DNA of 64,000 nt from the NCBI GenBank assembly GCA_003116975.1, contig BGKB01000007.1:434001-498000 (forward strand), in the 5' to 3' direction. Shown piece by piece: positions 18,866 through 28,187 of the stretch. Under the pieces are notes generated by a model. That model saw only the letters and a program-made list of their open reading frames with translations. It was not told the origin of the DNA and searched no databases. The DNA is from Aurantiochytrium sp. KH105 (lineage: Eukaryota > Sar > Bigyra > Thraustochytrida > Thraustochytriidae). A program made the position numbers and the translations under genes. Each line of letters begins with the position of its first letter. The stretch's first letter is position 1.

Positions 18866-19958
18866 CACCGAATCCCTGGAGCATGCTATCAATGATGGCC
18901 TGAAACCCACGTTTCTGGGCCTTGATTCCAAAATACATCTCGCTGATGCGATCGAGATACATTTGAAAATTGGCGTCGCGCTGGATTGATGGCTGGTACT
19001 TTTCGCAGAGCATTTTAAAGAGCGGATAGGCATCGCACTCAACCGCGCGCAGCAGAAATTTCACAAAGTGCGCAAGCGGTGTATCCTGGAGAGGAGTCTT
19101 CTTCATGGCGAGCAGACCAACAAAGGTGTCGTACAGCGTGTTAGCGTCCTTAAGATTCTCAAGAGCAAGGAGCTGCAAGACGGCGCGCGCAAGGAAAAGA
19201 TCTCTCTCGCCCTGATAGCCCATGGAAGTCCACTGGTAGAGAAAGGTCGCGAATTCCTTGGGCTCACGCGCGTGAAGGTAATGCGTGGCTGCGCCGGAGA
19301 TGTCCCCCATACGAACTTTGGCACCAGCTGCGAGGCGGTGCAGAGCAGGGTCCCCCTTTTCAAAATTTCCACAATGCGAAAGTTGCGACCAGACGATGCA
19401 TGCCTTCAAGAAACGGGCTTGGTTCTTGGCGGCGTCCTTTTTATTTTCCACTTCTTCAAAGGCCTTGGCTACCTCGAGAACCACCGCCTTTGCATCGGCG
19501 TCCTCTTCGATTTTTGCAGACTCGAGCGTCTCCACAAGGAGCAAAGCAAGCTCCGTACCAGCTGTAAGGTGCTGCTTTTTAAGCAGGATCGTGCTTCCAG
19601 ATCTGCACAGATCCACAGCGCTCACAAAATCCTCTTTCTTGTTAGCGCGTGCATGAAACGTCTTGTACGTTTGCAGTGCACCATATGCGTCGTCGTCTTC
19701 TTCCACGCTACGCACGAAATTGAGCATGCGAGCAGTGACCGACACAATCGACAGGGATCGATCGTCAGAAAAGAAATCCACAGGTGACGTCAGTCCTTTT
19801 CCCTCTCTACTATTTCGCGCGATGATTGCTGGACAAGTACAAGTGCAAAGTAGCCGTACTTGCCTTTCGGGCACATCGTTCTCGAGCGCCACGCCCTCAG
19901 CCCTCCGCCCTGCGCGTGCGGCTCGCGCAGCGCGCGGCTCAGCCTGGCTGTTCTTCAT
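18861..19958 (-). CDS. GET4: GET4/TRC35, tail-anchored protein targeting factor (probable GC-AG intron)
   Basis: The frame 18861-19958 is fully open (365 residues), but residues ~33-84 do not look like GET4. A perfect GC-type donor (AG|GCAAGT at 19863) and an acceptor (GTGCGTAG ending at 19708) define a 156-nt in-frame intron. Removing it gives 313 residues with SVEEDDDAYGALQTYKTFHARA directly after a short basic leader, the GET4 alpha-solenoid start. Downstream family features are FARAVLQLL-like LFLARAVLQLLAL, KFLLRAVECDAYPLFKMLCEKYQPS, RDANFQMYLDRISEMYFGI and a C-terminal LQGFGG. GET4 bridges the pre-targeting complex (Get5/UBL4A and, in animals, BAG6) to the GET3 ATPase in the cytosol. The BAG6-like gene is its convergent neighbour. 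An alternative start is MLNFVRSVEED inside the intron region. Confidence 0.93.
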   Translation of the reverse strand: MKNSQAEPRAARAARAGRRAEGVALENDVPERQVRLLCTCTCPAIIARNSREGKGLTSPVDFFSDDRSLSIVSVTARMLNFVRSVEEDDDAYGALQTYKTFHARANKKEDFVSAVDLCRSGSTILLKKQHLTAGTELALLLVETLESAKIEEDADAKAVVLEVAKAFEEVENKKDAAKNQARFLKACIVWSQLSHCGNFEKGDPALHRLAAGAKVRMGDISGAATHYLHAREPKEFATFLYQWTSMGYQGERDLFLARAVLQLLALENLKDANTLYDTFVGLLAMKKTPLQDTPLAHFVKFLLRAVECDAYPLFKMLCEKYQPSIQRDANFQMYLDRISEMYFGIKAQKRGFQAIIDSMLQGFGG

Positions 19959-20434
19959 GCCATGGCTCCAGTCACTCGCTTCCCTTCACCGCCCTTTGCT
20001 CAAGCGAGCCAGGCTCGGTGCAGTGAGAGAGGGGGTTCGTCACAAGCGAGCCCGTGTACGTACCGTTTCTCCAAGCGGCGGGCCTTGTCGCCGGCGGCGC
20101 CCACGAACCGGTTGCCCTCGCTCATTGGCCTTGGCTCAAGATTTCCGCAATGTGTGTTTGTTTTTTCGCTTCTCTCTCTGTCAATCCACCATCTTGCAAC
20201 GATCAACCATGGCATAGCAACTTCGACAAATTTGAATGCGACGTTACTGCAAGCCTTTCTTATCTTGCAAGATGAGATCGTCGTATGGTTTTGTACTACT
20301 TGCTGTCAACGTCGTGGCACACCGTGTTGTCAGAAAGAAAAAAAAAGCCATTGTTATTCCAATCTGTGTTCTGTTGGGCCGGATAATACTATTGCGCAGT
20401 TGTCTTCAACAACCAGAGAGGCAAGATAAATAGG
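19959..20434. other. Intergenic spacer between the LPAAT and GET4 genes
   Basis: 476 bp between the 3' end of the acyltransferase gene and the 5' end of GET4, both on the minus strand. GC-rich near GET4 and AT-rich towards the LPAAT stop. No coding or repeat feature stands out. Confidence 0.5.
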
Positions 20435-21550
20435 TTACGCGGACGCACCAGTGGCTGTGGTCACATTCGCAGAGAGGTCAGAGGGCGACACCTCGGTGAT
20501 CACGCCAGCCTCAATAACGCGGCGCGCCTCTGCAAGGAGCTCAGCACTATCGTGAAACTCTTCAACGTTGAGGGGGTCATGAACGCGAATTAGCACAGGT
20601 GCGTCCTCGCCCCTCTCGAGCCAAGTCTCTCCTCGATTCGCAGGCATGAGTTTGCCAGTCCCGCTAATCGAAATGGGTACAACAGGTACTCCGGCCTCTT
20701 TGGCAATCACAAAGGCCCCTCGCTTGAAAGGCTGCACAAAACCGTCCCGCGAGCGTGTACCTTCGGCAAATAGATAGACCGATACGCCGCTAGCAAGCTT
20801 ATCCACGCAGGCGTCCACGACAGAGCTACGACTTTCTCGGTTGGCGCGGCGCACGCCGACATGGCCAATGAGGCCCATGGCCCAGCCCACGAGCGGAATG
20901 TAAAAAATCTCCTCCTTGCTAACAAATCGGATCGGAAATGGTAGACACAGCAGTGAATAAATGTCCGTCCAGCTCTGGTGATTTGACACATAAACTACGG
21001 CGTGTCTTCCTTCCGTGAGATGGCGAATCTTGTCAATGCCCTCAAAGCGCGGTGTGAAAAAGGGCGCAATTGTCAGACGGGCCCATGCTCGCTGCACGTC
21101 GTCAAGAAGGTCTCTTCGGTGCGGGTCAAAAACACGAACAAACGGGTAAACAGCAAAAAGAACCATGGACAAGGGAATGGCCGTGAAACCCGTCCATGCG
21201 AAGAACAAATGTGCTCGGACAATTTGCTCCTGGTGTCCCACTACGTAGTGGTACGCCGCGGCGACTGTAAAGGAAGTTGGGATCACCGCCAACGTTCCGT
21301 AGAATATCTTAAAGGTCTTACCTAACACGCGAAGGCTGCGCTGCGCCCATGTGCGCTCGACCCTGCCAAGCCCCGCGCTGCTTGTGCTCAGGGGGCTCGT
21401 CCCGCCACTCTTAAACAGCAGAAATGTCGGTCGTCGGGACTGCAACACCCGCTCATGTCCGAGGACTCCACTCTCCGTGACGCCGTGAAAGACCGATCGA
21501 CGGGCGCCTTGAAACACGGAAGCCCTGGCGCCCAAACTCGCGCGCAGCAT
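20435..21550 (-). CDS. 1-acyl-sn-glycerol-3-phosphate acyltransferase (PlsC/LPAAT family)
   Basis: 371 residues from the first real ATG in frame (21550). Two hydrophobic stretches (~76-100 and ~111-137) should be membrane segments. PlsC motifs are in order: motif I NHQSWTD (190-196, the H-x4-D catalytic pair), a motif-II-like region IRFVSKEEIFYIPLVGWAMGLIGHVGVRR, motif III FAEGTRSRDG (~261-270) and motif IV VPVVPISISGTG (~288-299). The family moves an acyl chain from acyl-CoA or acyl-ACP onto lysophosphatidate to make phosphatidic acid for membrane lipids and triacylglycerol. The Arg/Ser-rich N-terminus (LRASLGARASVFQGARRSVF) could be an organelle-targeting sequence. The 3' end faces GET4's upstream spacer. 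Confidence 0.93.
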   Translation of the reverse strand: MLRASLGARASVFQGARRSVFHGVTESGVLGHERVLQSRRPTFLLFKSGGTSPLSTSSAGLGRVERTWAQRSLRVLGKTFKIFYGTLAVIPTSFTVAAAYHYVVGHQEQIVRAHLFFAWTGFTAIPLSMVLFAVYPFVRVFDPHRRDLLDDVQRAWARLTIAPFFTPRFEGIDKIRHLTEGRHAVVYVSNHQSWTDIYSLLCLPFPIRFVSKEEIFYIPLVGWAMGLIGHVGVRRANRESRSSVVDACVDKLASGVSVYLFAEGTRSRDGFVQPFKRGAFVIAKEAGVPVVPISISGTGKLMPANRGETWLERGEDAPVLIRVHDPLNVEEFHDSAELLAEARRVIEAGVITEVSPSDLSANVTTATGASA

Positions 21551-22164
21551 CGTCGCGCGCCGTCCCGCGGCGCCTCCGCGTCGTCGCCGCAAGCAGGACT
21601 GGCGGGGGCCATCGCTCCACTCCCTCACCCACGCCACGATTGGCCTCGTGCGCCGGGGGGTCAGTTCACGACTTGTATACCATCTTCGGATCGATTATCC
21701 CTTATAGGTATGGGGGGCTGGCCGCAGTTATTTGGGCATCGTACCCCCCACAAAATAGCCGTTGATAGGGTGAAGTTGAACGTAGAAGTTGACGGAGTTC
21801 TATCTGCACAAAGCTGCCCTACTGACCCAAATAAGTCACGGCGTAGAGCACTCGGCCCTCGTCGCAATCTGAAAGGCTCTACCACTGCCGCTGCTGCTAC
21901 CGCTGCCGCTTTGCCAAGTCCAAAGTCCTCTCGAGGCGGCGGCACGTGACAGTGAGTTCGTTGCAGAGACGGGGCCGAGTTTCTTTGCGTCCTGCCCGGC
22001 GTCGAGGCTTGAGTCTACTTTGCGCAGTCACTGCTCGTGAGCGAAGGAAAAAGGTCAAGACTCCATTGCAACGTGCAAGGCAGGGCAAAGCAGTTCGCGA
22101 CGATCAGCATTGTCGTCTCTGTCTTCAACTGAACTCGCAACAACCTCAATCAAGGCCAAAAAAA
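21551..22164. promoter_or_regulatory. Divergent promoter region between LPAAT and the TKL kinase
   Basis: 614 bp between two divergent starts. The kinase frame is open back to 21946, but the AAAAAATG context at 22165 and the lack of conserved sequence upstream argue for the later start. No clear TATA box or repeat is seen. Confidence 0.45.
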
Positions 22165-23172
22165 ATGCAGCGAGAGGGCAAGACCAGAGATGAGGACGAC
22201 CAGGTCGCAGGCCTGTCAGCCAGCTTCCGTAAACACGCCTGCGTAGATACTGTTGATGACGATGTTGAAGCGTCTGCGGAGTCCAAAGACGATCTCGAGG
22301 GCCAGTGGCGGCAAATCGATATTCGCGAGGTGGAGGTTGGAGAGCAAATCGGAGGCGGCGGATTTGCAATTGTATACGAAGGCTTTTGGAAAGGCAAGCA
22401 GGTAGCACTCAAGACGCTGTTTGATCCGCGTGCTGATGCTGCCGTCAAGAAGGAGTTCATGGACGAGCTATTCGTGATGAGCAAGCTCAAACATCCAAAC
22501 ATTGTGGAAATGTTTGGCGCCTGCACGCGTGCTCCTCGGTTCTGCATGGTGCTTGAGCTGTGCGAGTCGTCTCTCTTTCACATCCTACATAATTCCCGCG
22601 AGGAACTCCGCGAAAAGCAGCTGCTCGGCATGCAGATCGAGCTCGCTTCTGCCATGGAGTACCTGCATGCGCAGGTTCCCGCTGTCATCCATCGTGACAT
22701 TAAGTCACACAACGTGCTCGTGAGCGAAGGTTATCACGTCAAGCTGTGCGACTTCGGACTGGTATCCACCTCCGTCACGGCCGCGGGTACTCCGGCGTAC
22801 ATGGCTCCGGAACTTCTGCAGAGCGGCCTCTTTTCCCGCAAGGTTGACGTGTACGCCTTTGCAGTTCTCATGTGGGAAATGTACACTCGAGCGATTCCTT
22901 TTGCTTCATGGGAACCCAGCGACGTTCGTAAATTTGTTGCCGAGGGCAAGCGCCTCGGGTTGCCGCATTCTGGGTACCCCAAGCAATGCGGCCAGCTCAT
23001 TGAGCGTTGCTGGGCTTCGGAACCTGACCGGCGCCCCGAATTCAAAAACATCACACGCGCACTCACGCGCATCTATTCAACCATTCGTGACGTCTCGCAC
23101 CTAGACGAAGTCAGCGGTGGCGGTGACGGAGACGCTTTTGATCTCCTCGAGCGCAATGTTTCTAAAAAGTAG
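22165..23172 (+). CDS. TKL/MAP3K-type protein kinase
   Basis: 335 residues, single-domain kinase with a short acidic N-terminus. Kinase motifs: G-loop IGGGGFAIVYEG (~62-73), VALK lysine (~83), HRDIKSHNVL (~176-185), DFG in KLCDFGLVS (~196-198), APE in AYMAPELL (~214-216), and the C-lobe CWASEPDRRPEF typical of tyrosine-kinase-like serine/threonine kinases. Loop sequences (KSHNVLV, GTPAYMAPEL, YAFAVLMWEM) place it in the plant/protist TKL group near MAP3K/Raf-like kinases. No receptor or regulatory domain is attached, so it is likely cytosolic and controlled by activation-loop phosphorylation. Substrates are unknown. The gene is convergent with MCM3. Confidence 0.92.
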   Translation: MQREGKTRDEDDQVAGLSASFRKHACVDTVDDDVEASAESKDDLEGQWRQIDIREVEVGEQIGGGGFAIVYEGFWKGKQVALKTLFDPRADAAVKKEFMDELFVMSKLKHPNIVEMFGACTRAPRFCMVLELCESSLFHILHNSREELREKQLLGMQIELASAMEYLHAQVPAVIHRDIKSHNVLVSEGYHVKLCDFGLVSTSVTAAGTPAYMAPELLQSGLFSRKVDVYAFAVLMWEMYTRAIPFASWEPSDVRKFVAEGKRLGLPHSGYPKQCGQLIERCWASEPDRRPEFKNITRALTRIYSTIRDVSHLDEVSGGGDGDAFDLLERNVSKK

Positions 23173-23582
23173 CTTCGTCTTAACAAATTTTGCTTATGAT
23201 CTCTGCATCCCTGCTGCTGCTAAATTTCCACATCATTGGTGGTACCATATGGTATCAACCACTTGGTTGGTACGTACGAAGTATACTCTTTTCTTTTCTT
23301 TTCTTTTCTTTTCATGATTTGTTTGTCTTCCTCGTAGTCTCCATCCCTCCATCCCTCCATCCATCAATTGCTTGCTTGCTTGCTTGCTTGCTGACTTGCT
23401 TGCTGACTAGCTAGCATTGCGATGCATTGCAATGCACTTCGAGATGAAAGAGTTAAGTTTGTTCTTTGTTTTTTACGAGAAATCAGATCGAAAAAGCGTT
23501 GTGGTCCCAACCAACTTGAGCTTGAAGCCTGAGCTGGCTGGCTGGATGGCTGGCTGGCTGGCGTGCTGTCTCAAATTCCTTA
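23173..23582. other. Convergent spacer with simple repeats
   Basis: 410 bp between the stops of the kinase and MCM3. It holds an imperfect inverted repeat around GGTACCATATGGTA (about 23238-23262), (TTTTC)n at about 23289-23313, (CTTG)n at about 23370-23404 and (GGCT)n at about 23530-23560. These are 3'-end and spacer sequences without genes. Confidence 0.5.
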
Positions 23583-26195
23583 CTAAATCATGGTAATCAT
23601 GCCGTCACGGTACATGATGCGGTTACGCGCTTCGAGACGCTCCAAAATGAGGTCGAACTCACGTCGCGAGTACGGCCTTGCTCCAGGAATAGTCTTTTTC
23701 AGCTCCTTGTTGGCAGCGTCAAAGACGTCGCTTGATTCGAGCATGTCGTTCCGCTGTTCGCGTGAGACCTTGAGCACGGTTGTCTTGACAAGCTTGAAGC
23801 GCTCCGAGTTCTCGTCAACCACCTCCTCTTCGTTGCTGCTGTGGTCCTCGGCCATGCCATCATCCTCGCTGTCGCTATCAAGAGAGGGCTTTTTGGATCG
23901 TCGACCAGCCGAGCGCGGCGCAGAATCGAGACGGGAGCGCTTCCTGCGTTTGCGCGACGCGGGCGTTGCGCCTGCAGGCAAACTACTATTCTGTGTCCCA
24001 CGTGCGTTTTCATCGCCGTCATTGTCGTCGTCGCCACTGTCTCGACCATCTCCAGCATTTAAGCAATCGTCGCTCGAATCGTCGCTCATATCGTCGCCGG
24101 AGTGTCTCCGAACGCGATCTGTCGGGGCGGGGACTTCATTTCCTGGCTGCTGGTTGCGTAAGGCGTCGCCGTCAGCATCAGTTGGCGGCATGGTATCGTG
24201 GTACAGAGCGTAACGCATGGTACGAAGGGCCTCTTCTGCATCGCAGACCTCGACCTCGCTCGAAAGCCGTGCCTTGGCGTGGGCAGTGGCGAGACGAATG
24301 AAACTTTCGAGCTGGCGCGCGGTCACCGGGAGAGTCTTTGTGGCCTGCTCCTGACGAAGCGAAGCGTACTCCTGATTGATAAAGTCAGACGCTTCCATGG
24401 TCAATACCGGTTTGATCCGACTTTTTGCGTAGTGAATGTATTTACGAATAAATTCCGGATGCAAGAGTTGATCGCGACGGCCAGCACCCGCGGCAAATCC
24501 ACCGTGGAGCATCGGGTTAAATTTCTGATGCACTGGGGCGGTCATATCCTCGCGATCCTCCGTCTCCTCAAGAGCACTTGCGGTCATGTCGCTCCCACCA
24601 GAGCGGAACGGGAGGCCCTCCTGCCCCGGACGTTGGTAGCGATGGAGCCTGAGGATATGATCGGAAATGGCTCGGTCGTGCTCCGGGTTGAGATTATCCA
24701 GGACAATAAAGAGCAGATCAAAACGCGAAAGCAAGGAGTCAGGAAGGTTCACGTTGCGTTGCGGGGAGAGATCCTTGTCGTATTGGCCATAAATTGGATT
24801 GGCTGCTGCGACAACAGAGCAGCGGGCATTGAGCGACGCATGGATGCCAGCCTTGGCAATGGTCACCGTTTGCTGCTCCATGACCTCGTGAATGGCCACA
24901 CGGTCATTGTCGCCCATTTTGTCGAACTCGTCAATACATACCACGCCTCGGTCGGCGAGAACCATGGCACCAGCCTCGAGGTGGCGCTCGCGCGTCTCTG
25001 GATCGGTCGTGACCGCGGCGGTGAGGCCGACGCCTGTGGAACCGCGACCTGTGGTGGACACTGCAAGCGGTGCGATGCCCAAGACAAAGCGCAACAGCTG
25101 CGACTTGGCTGTGGACGGGTCACCGACCATGAGAATGTTAATGTCGCCGCGCAGATGGGTGCCGTTTTCAAGGTTCTTTTCCATGCCTCCGAGAAGCAGG
25201 AGCAAAAGGGACTTCTTGATGAACTCGTGACCATAAATGGACGGTGCGAGAGAGCGTGAGAGAACCTGGAAAACGTTGCGGTCCTGCGCAAGTTCCCTAA
25301 TGTTCTGCAAGTCGCCCGTGGTCATGGTTATGCCCTGCACCTCGTCGCCGATTGTTTGCACTGAATTGGCCACGAGCTTGCTCAGGTAAGACTGGCCAAC
25401 GCCAGTCCCCAAAGGAATGGCGCGGAAAACGCCAACGACCTTGACGCGATCGCCTGGCTTGCAACGGTCGACGAGGTCATGATCGAGGATGACGTCCACA
25501 GAACGTGGCAGCTGACCCATCGGAGCACGCTCTGGCATTTCCTGTATTGTGAGCGTCTGGAAGTCCTTAAAGGCAGAATAACCAAACTCGGTCTCAAGTG
25601 GGTTTCCCTCGGCGTCCACCTTGGGCTGTACAGTCGTGGTAGGCAAACCGTCGAGGGAGGTTGCGTCGCGGTAGTTTCGAATCACGTGCTTGTTGGTCAC
25701 CGGACAGTAGTGCACGCTTTTGACGAGCTTTGGACGCACAATCGACATTTTCGTGACAATGCCTTCGACGCAGATGAGCTGCCCAAGACACCTAGCAAGC
25801 ATGGCACGCGGTGAGACGTGATTGGCGCCAAAGCTGCCGATGAAGCCGACGTGAAACTTGACTTTGTCGTCGCGAAGCTCTTCCGCCTGGTGCTGCGCCA
25901 GCGTCACTTGCTCGATGGCCGATTCGAAGGCCTTAATGTACGGTAGTGGCGTACGAAGCAAGTTGCCCGTGAGCTCTGCATCGTGTTTACGAAGATCGTT
26001 CATGTCCACGTGCAAGCGGTATACCTTGCGCTCGACCATTTCTTCAATCTTGTCGGCGTAGACTTCTCGAAGGTCCGAGTCCCGCAGAAACGAGGTGAAC
26101 GTGTTTACCAGCTCCTCATGGTCCAAGTCTTGGCCCTCATCCATGCCGACATCCTGGAGCTGGCTACCGAGGCCGTCCTGCAGGACCGCGCTCAT
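23583..26195 (-). CDS. MCM3: MCM3, subunit of the MCM2-7 replicative helicase
   Basis: 870 residues, near the usual 800-900. The N-terminal domain (~30-300) has HVSPRAMLARCLGQLICVEGIVTKMSIVRPKLVKSVHYCP and TIQEMPERAPMGQLPRSVDVILDHDLVD, sequences specific to MCM3. The AAA+ core has Walker A GDPSTAKSQ (358-366), Walker B VVCIDEFDKM (418-427), sensor-1 AAANP (~464) and arginine finger SRFD (490-493). A winged-helix-type C-terminus follows an acidic Ser/Asp linker (~650-790) with an NLS-like RKRRKRSR. MCM3 pairs with MCM5 and MCM7 in the ring that unwinds DNA at origins. It is intronless and has a 624-bp upstream region containing a TAGGCCTG word (about 26455). Confidence 0.98.
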   Translation of the reverse strand: MSAVLQDGLGSQLQDVGMDEGQDLDHEELVNTFTSFLRDSDLREVYADKIEEMVERKVYRLHVDMNDLRKHDAELTGNLLRTPLPYIKAFESAIEQVTLAQHQAEELRDDKVKFHVGFIGSFGANHVSPRAMLARCLGQLICVEGIVTKMSIVRPKLVKSVHYCPVTNKHVIRNYRDATSLDGLPTTTVQPKVDAEGNPLETEFGYSAFKDFQTLTIQEMPERAPMGQLPRSVDVILDHDLVDRCKPGDRVKVVGVFRAIPLGTGVGQSYLSKLVANSVQTIGDEVQGITMTTGDLQNIRELAQDRNVFQVLSRSLAPSIYGHEFIKKSLLLLLLGGMEKNLENGTHLRGDINILMVGDPSTAKSQLLRFVLGIAPLAVSTTGRGSTGVGLTAAVTTDPETRERHLEAGAMVLADRGVVCIDEFDKMGDNDRVAIHEVMEQQTVTIAKAGIHASLNARCSVVAAANPIYGQYDKDLSPQRNVNLPDSLLSRFDLLFIVLDNLNPEHDRAISDHILRLHRYQRPGQEGLPFRSGGSDMTASALEETEDREDMTAPVHQKFNPMLHGGFAAGAGRRDQLLHPEFIRKYIHYAKSRIKPVLTMEASDFINQEYASLRQEQATKTLPVTARQLESFIRLATAHAKARLSSEVEVCDAEEALRTMRYALYHDTMPPTDADGDALRNQQPGNEVPAPTDRVRRHSGDDMSDDSSDDCLNAGDGRDSGDDDNDGDENARGTQNSSLPAGATPASRKRRKRSRLDSAPRSAGRRSKKPSLDSDSEDDGMAEDHSSNEEEVVDENSERFKLVKTTVLKVSREQRNDMLESSDVFDAANKELKKTIPGARPYSRREFDLILERLEARNRIMYRDGMITMI

Positions 26196-26819
26196 GGTGG
26201 TTTGCTTCGAACGATCTCGCTGTCTTGTCCTTGACGAGGATCACGAGGACAGAAAAGAAGAAGAAGCAGAAGAAGAATGGCACTGTACGCTTGGAGAGGG
26301 CCACCGAACGCGCGCGCGACCGAAGCGCGAGCAACGCCGGCCCTGCGCGTTATTGCCCTCTCGCGCACGCCGTCAAGCGGGGTTTGTCTATGCATCACAC
26401 GGGGGCTCGGCGACAGTTAGGTTAAAGGGAACACGGGGAACGTACTCTCAGCATCTAGGCCTGATTGCGAAAAGAAGAAAAAAAATGGAGAAAAAAAAAA
26501 ACAATCAAAAGAAAGACATGTTTGCGTGAAGGACGAAGTTATTAAGCACACAGACTTGGCTGCAGCAGGTAAGAGATCTTTGTGGAAAACGGCAGAAGGC
26601 CTTTTCCTAGAAAAGAAACAGCAATAAAATTCGGTTGATGAAAGTCTTCGTCTGAACCGAGCGTGGCCGGAAAGCATCGCAGAGAAACAAGTTCACGTTG
26701 ACACGCACATAACAAGTGATGTCTGGACGTGAGTAAAAAAAAACACCTTGACACGAGAAAGATGGAACTCAAAGCAAGCACAAGGGCCGCGCAGGCTTTA
26801 CGAAAAGGAGCCCAACAAC
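26196..26819. other. Spacer between the MST kinase and MCM3
   Basis: 624 bp: MCM3 promoter side and MST 3' side, both genes on the minus strand. It is A-rich in places (26470-26520). No gene seen; a one-mismatch TAGGCCTG variant of the recurrent palindrome is near 26455. Confidence 0.5.
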
Positions 26820-28187
26820 TTATTCCGAATCGTCGACCATCTTGAGCAGCGCAGCGCGGCGCTCGTCGTAGGCCTTTTTGAGCTCAGCAACGTCGCGCTG
26901 GAACTGATGGTCCAAGTTCTGAAGACGATTCGTGAGCTCAATCATCTCCTGCGCGTTGTCCGGGATGGTCCAATCATCATCATCCTCATCCAATTGCTGC
27001 TTGTGCGCCTTCTTCTTGGTTTTGTGTGACATAAAGTAGCGCATAAAGCTCGCTTCCCTGGGTTGCACCGTAGAGGTGGGCGGGGTAAAGATGGAGGTGC
27101 CATAGCCAGAGCCATTGGCTACAAGTGTGCCAGAATCCTCATTCATTTCCATGGTGTCTCTTCCACTCCGTGCCTTGGAGGTTCTGCGCTGCATGCTATC
27201 CACATAGCGCGCCGTCTTGCCGCGCGTACCGGAAATGCTCGTAGCGATGCCCTGCGACCGGTTCTGAGACTCCACGAGGCGAGCTTCGTTGATCTCCTCG
27301 AGGTGGTCGCTCACGAGCTTCTCGATGATGGGAGAATAGCCACGGTTCTCACCCGAGTCCAGCTCGTCAACAGTGTCCCGCACAAAGGGGTGTTCCATGA
27401 GCTCTTGCGCAGTAGGGCGTTTCGACGGGTCCTTTTGCAAGCATTGCTTAAGAAAGTCTTGGAGTTCGTCGGAAAACTCATCGGGGTGCAAAAAGTTGGG
27501 AGGCGGCCGTGAGGGGATCATGAAGATGGCGCGCATGGGGTGAATGTTAGAGTACGGTGGTTCCTGATCGGCCATTTCGATAATCGTAATGCCTAGCGAC
27601 CAAATATCGGCCTTGCCATCGTAGCTGCTCTCCGAGATGACCTCTGGGCTCATCCAAAAGGGCGTGCCGATGACGGTGCGTCTCTTCGACTGGTCAGCCT
27701 CGAGCCTGGCACTGACGCCAAAGTCGGCAAGCTTGGCGTGGCCAGACTCTGTCAAGAGGATGTTTCCGGCCTTGATATCACGGTGAATCATGCGCTGCGA
27801 GTGCAGGTAATGGAGGCCCAATAGCACCGACGCGCTGATGACGCGAATTTCGTTTTCCGTGAGAGAGACATCGCAAATATGGATCAGGTCGTTGACAGAG
27901 CCGGCCATGCATAGCTCCATGACGATCCAGATGCGGTCTTGCTGAGCGTCTTTGTAGGCGCCGACGAACTCCACGATGAAAGTGTCCTTGGTGCTCTTGA
28001 GAATATCGATTTCTTTCTCAAGGTCCGCAATGTCATCTTCGATCGGAATGATCTTCACCGCCACGAAACCGTCGGACCCGTCCTTGTAGCTCGCCTTGAA
28101 CACCTCGCCGTAGCTTCCCTCGCCCAGGCTCTCCTCCAGCTCGAAGAGCTCCTCCGGGTCGCCTTTCTCGAGGCCGCGCATGGTCAT
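26820..28187 (-). CDS. STK3/4: Hippo/MST-type STE20 kinase with C-terminal SARAH domain
   Basis: 455 residues. Kinase domain ~15-268: G-loop LGEGSYGEVFKA (21-32), Lys45 in VAVKIIP, HRDIKAGNILL (135-145), DFGVSA (155-160), activation loop RRTVIGTPFWMSPEV with the conserved threonines, and MADQEPPYSNIHPMRAIFMIP, the STE20 GCK-II/MST signature. After a disordered linker, residues ~405-455 (EMIELTNRLQNLDHQFQRDVAELKKAYDERRAALLKMV) form a single helix in the right place and pattern for the SARAH dimerisation domain of MST1/2 and Hippo. The family phosphorylates NDR/LATS kinases and MOB1; SARAH allows homodimers and RASSF/SAV binding. Whether the other pathway members exist in this organism cannot be seen. 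The start is the first ATG; the upstream region is shared with the divergent ankyrin gene. Confidence 0.95.
   Translation of the reverse strand: MTMRGLEKGDPEELFELEESLGEGSYGEVFKASYKDGSDGFVAVKIIPIEDDIADLEKEIDILKSTKDTFIVEFVGAYKDAQQDRIWIVMELCMAGSVNDLIHICDVSLTENEIRVISASVLLGLHYLHSQRMIHRDIKAGNILLTESGHAKLADFGVSARLEADQSKRRTVIGTPFWMSPEVISESSYDGKADIWSLGITIIEMADQEPPYSNIHPMRAIFMIPSRPPPNFLHPDEFSDELQDFLKQCLQKDPSKRPTAQELMEHPFVRDTVDELDSGENRGYSPIIEKLVSDHLEEINEARLVESQNRSQGIATSISGTRGKTARYVDSMQRRTSKARSGRDTMEMNEDSGTLVANGSGYGTSIFTPPTSTVQPREASFMRYFMSHKTKKKAHKQQLDEDDDDWTIPDNAQEMIELTNRLQNLDHQFQRDVAELKKAYDERRAALLKMVDDSE

Noticed and set aside
23238..23262. Hairpin around GGTACCATATGGTA after the TKL kinase
   Set aside because: Imperfect and next to simple repeats; eukaryotic genes do not use such terminators, so I do not claim a function.
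24198..25259. Plus-strand open frame of 353 codons
   Set aside because: Antisense of MCM3, whose identity is certain.
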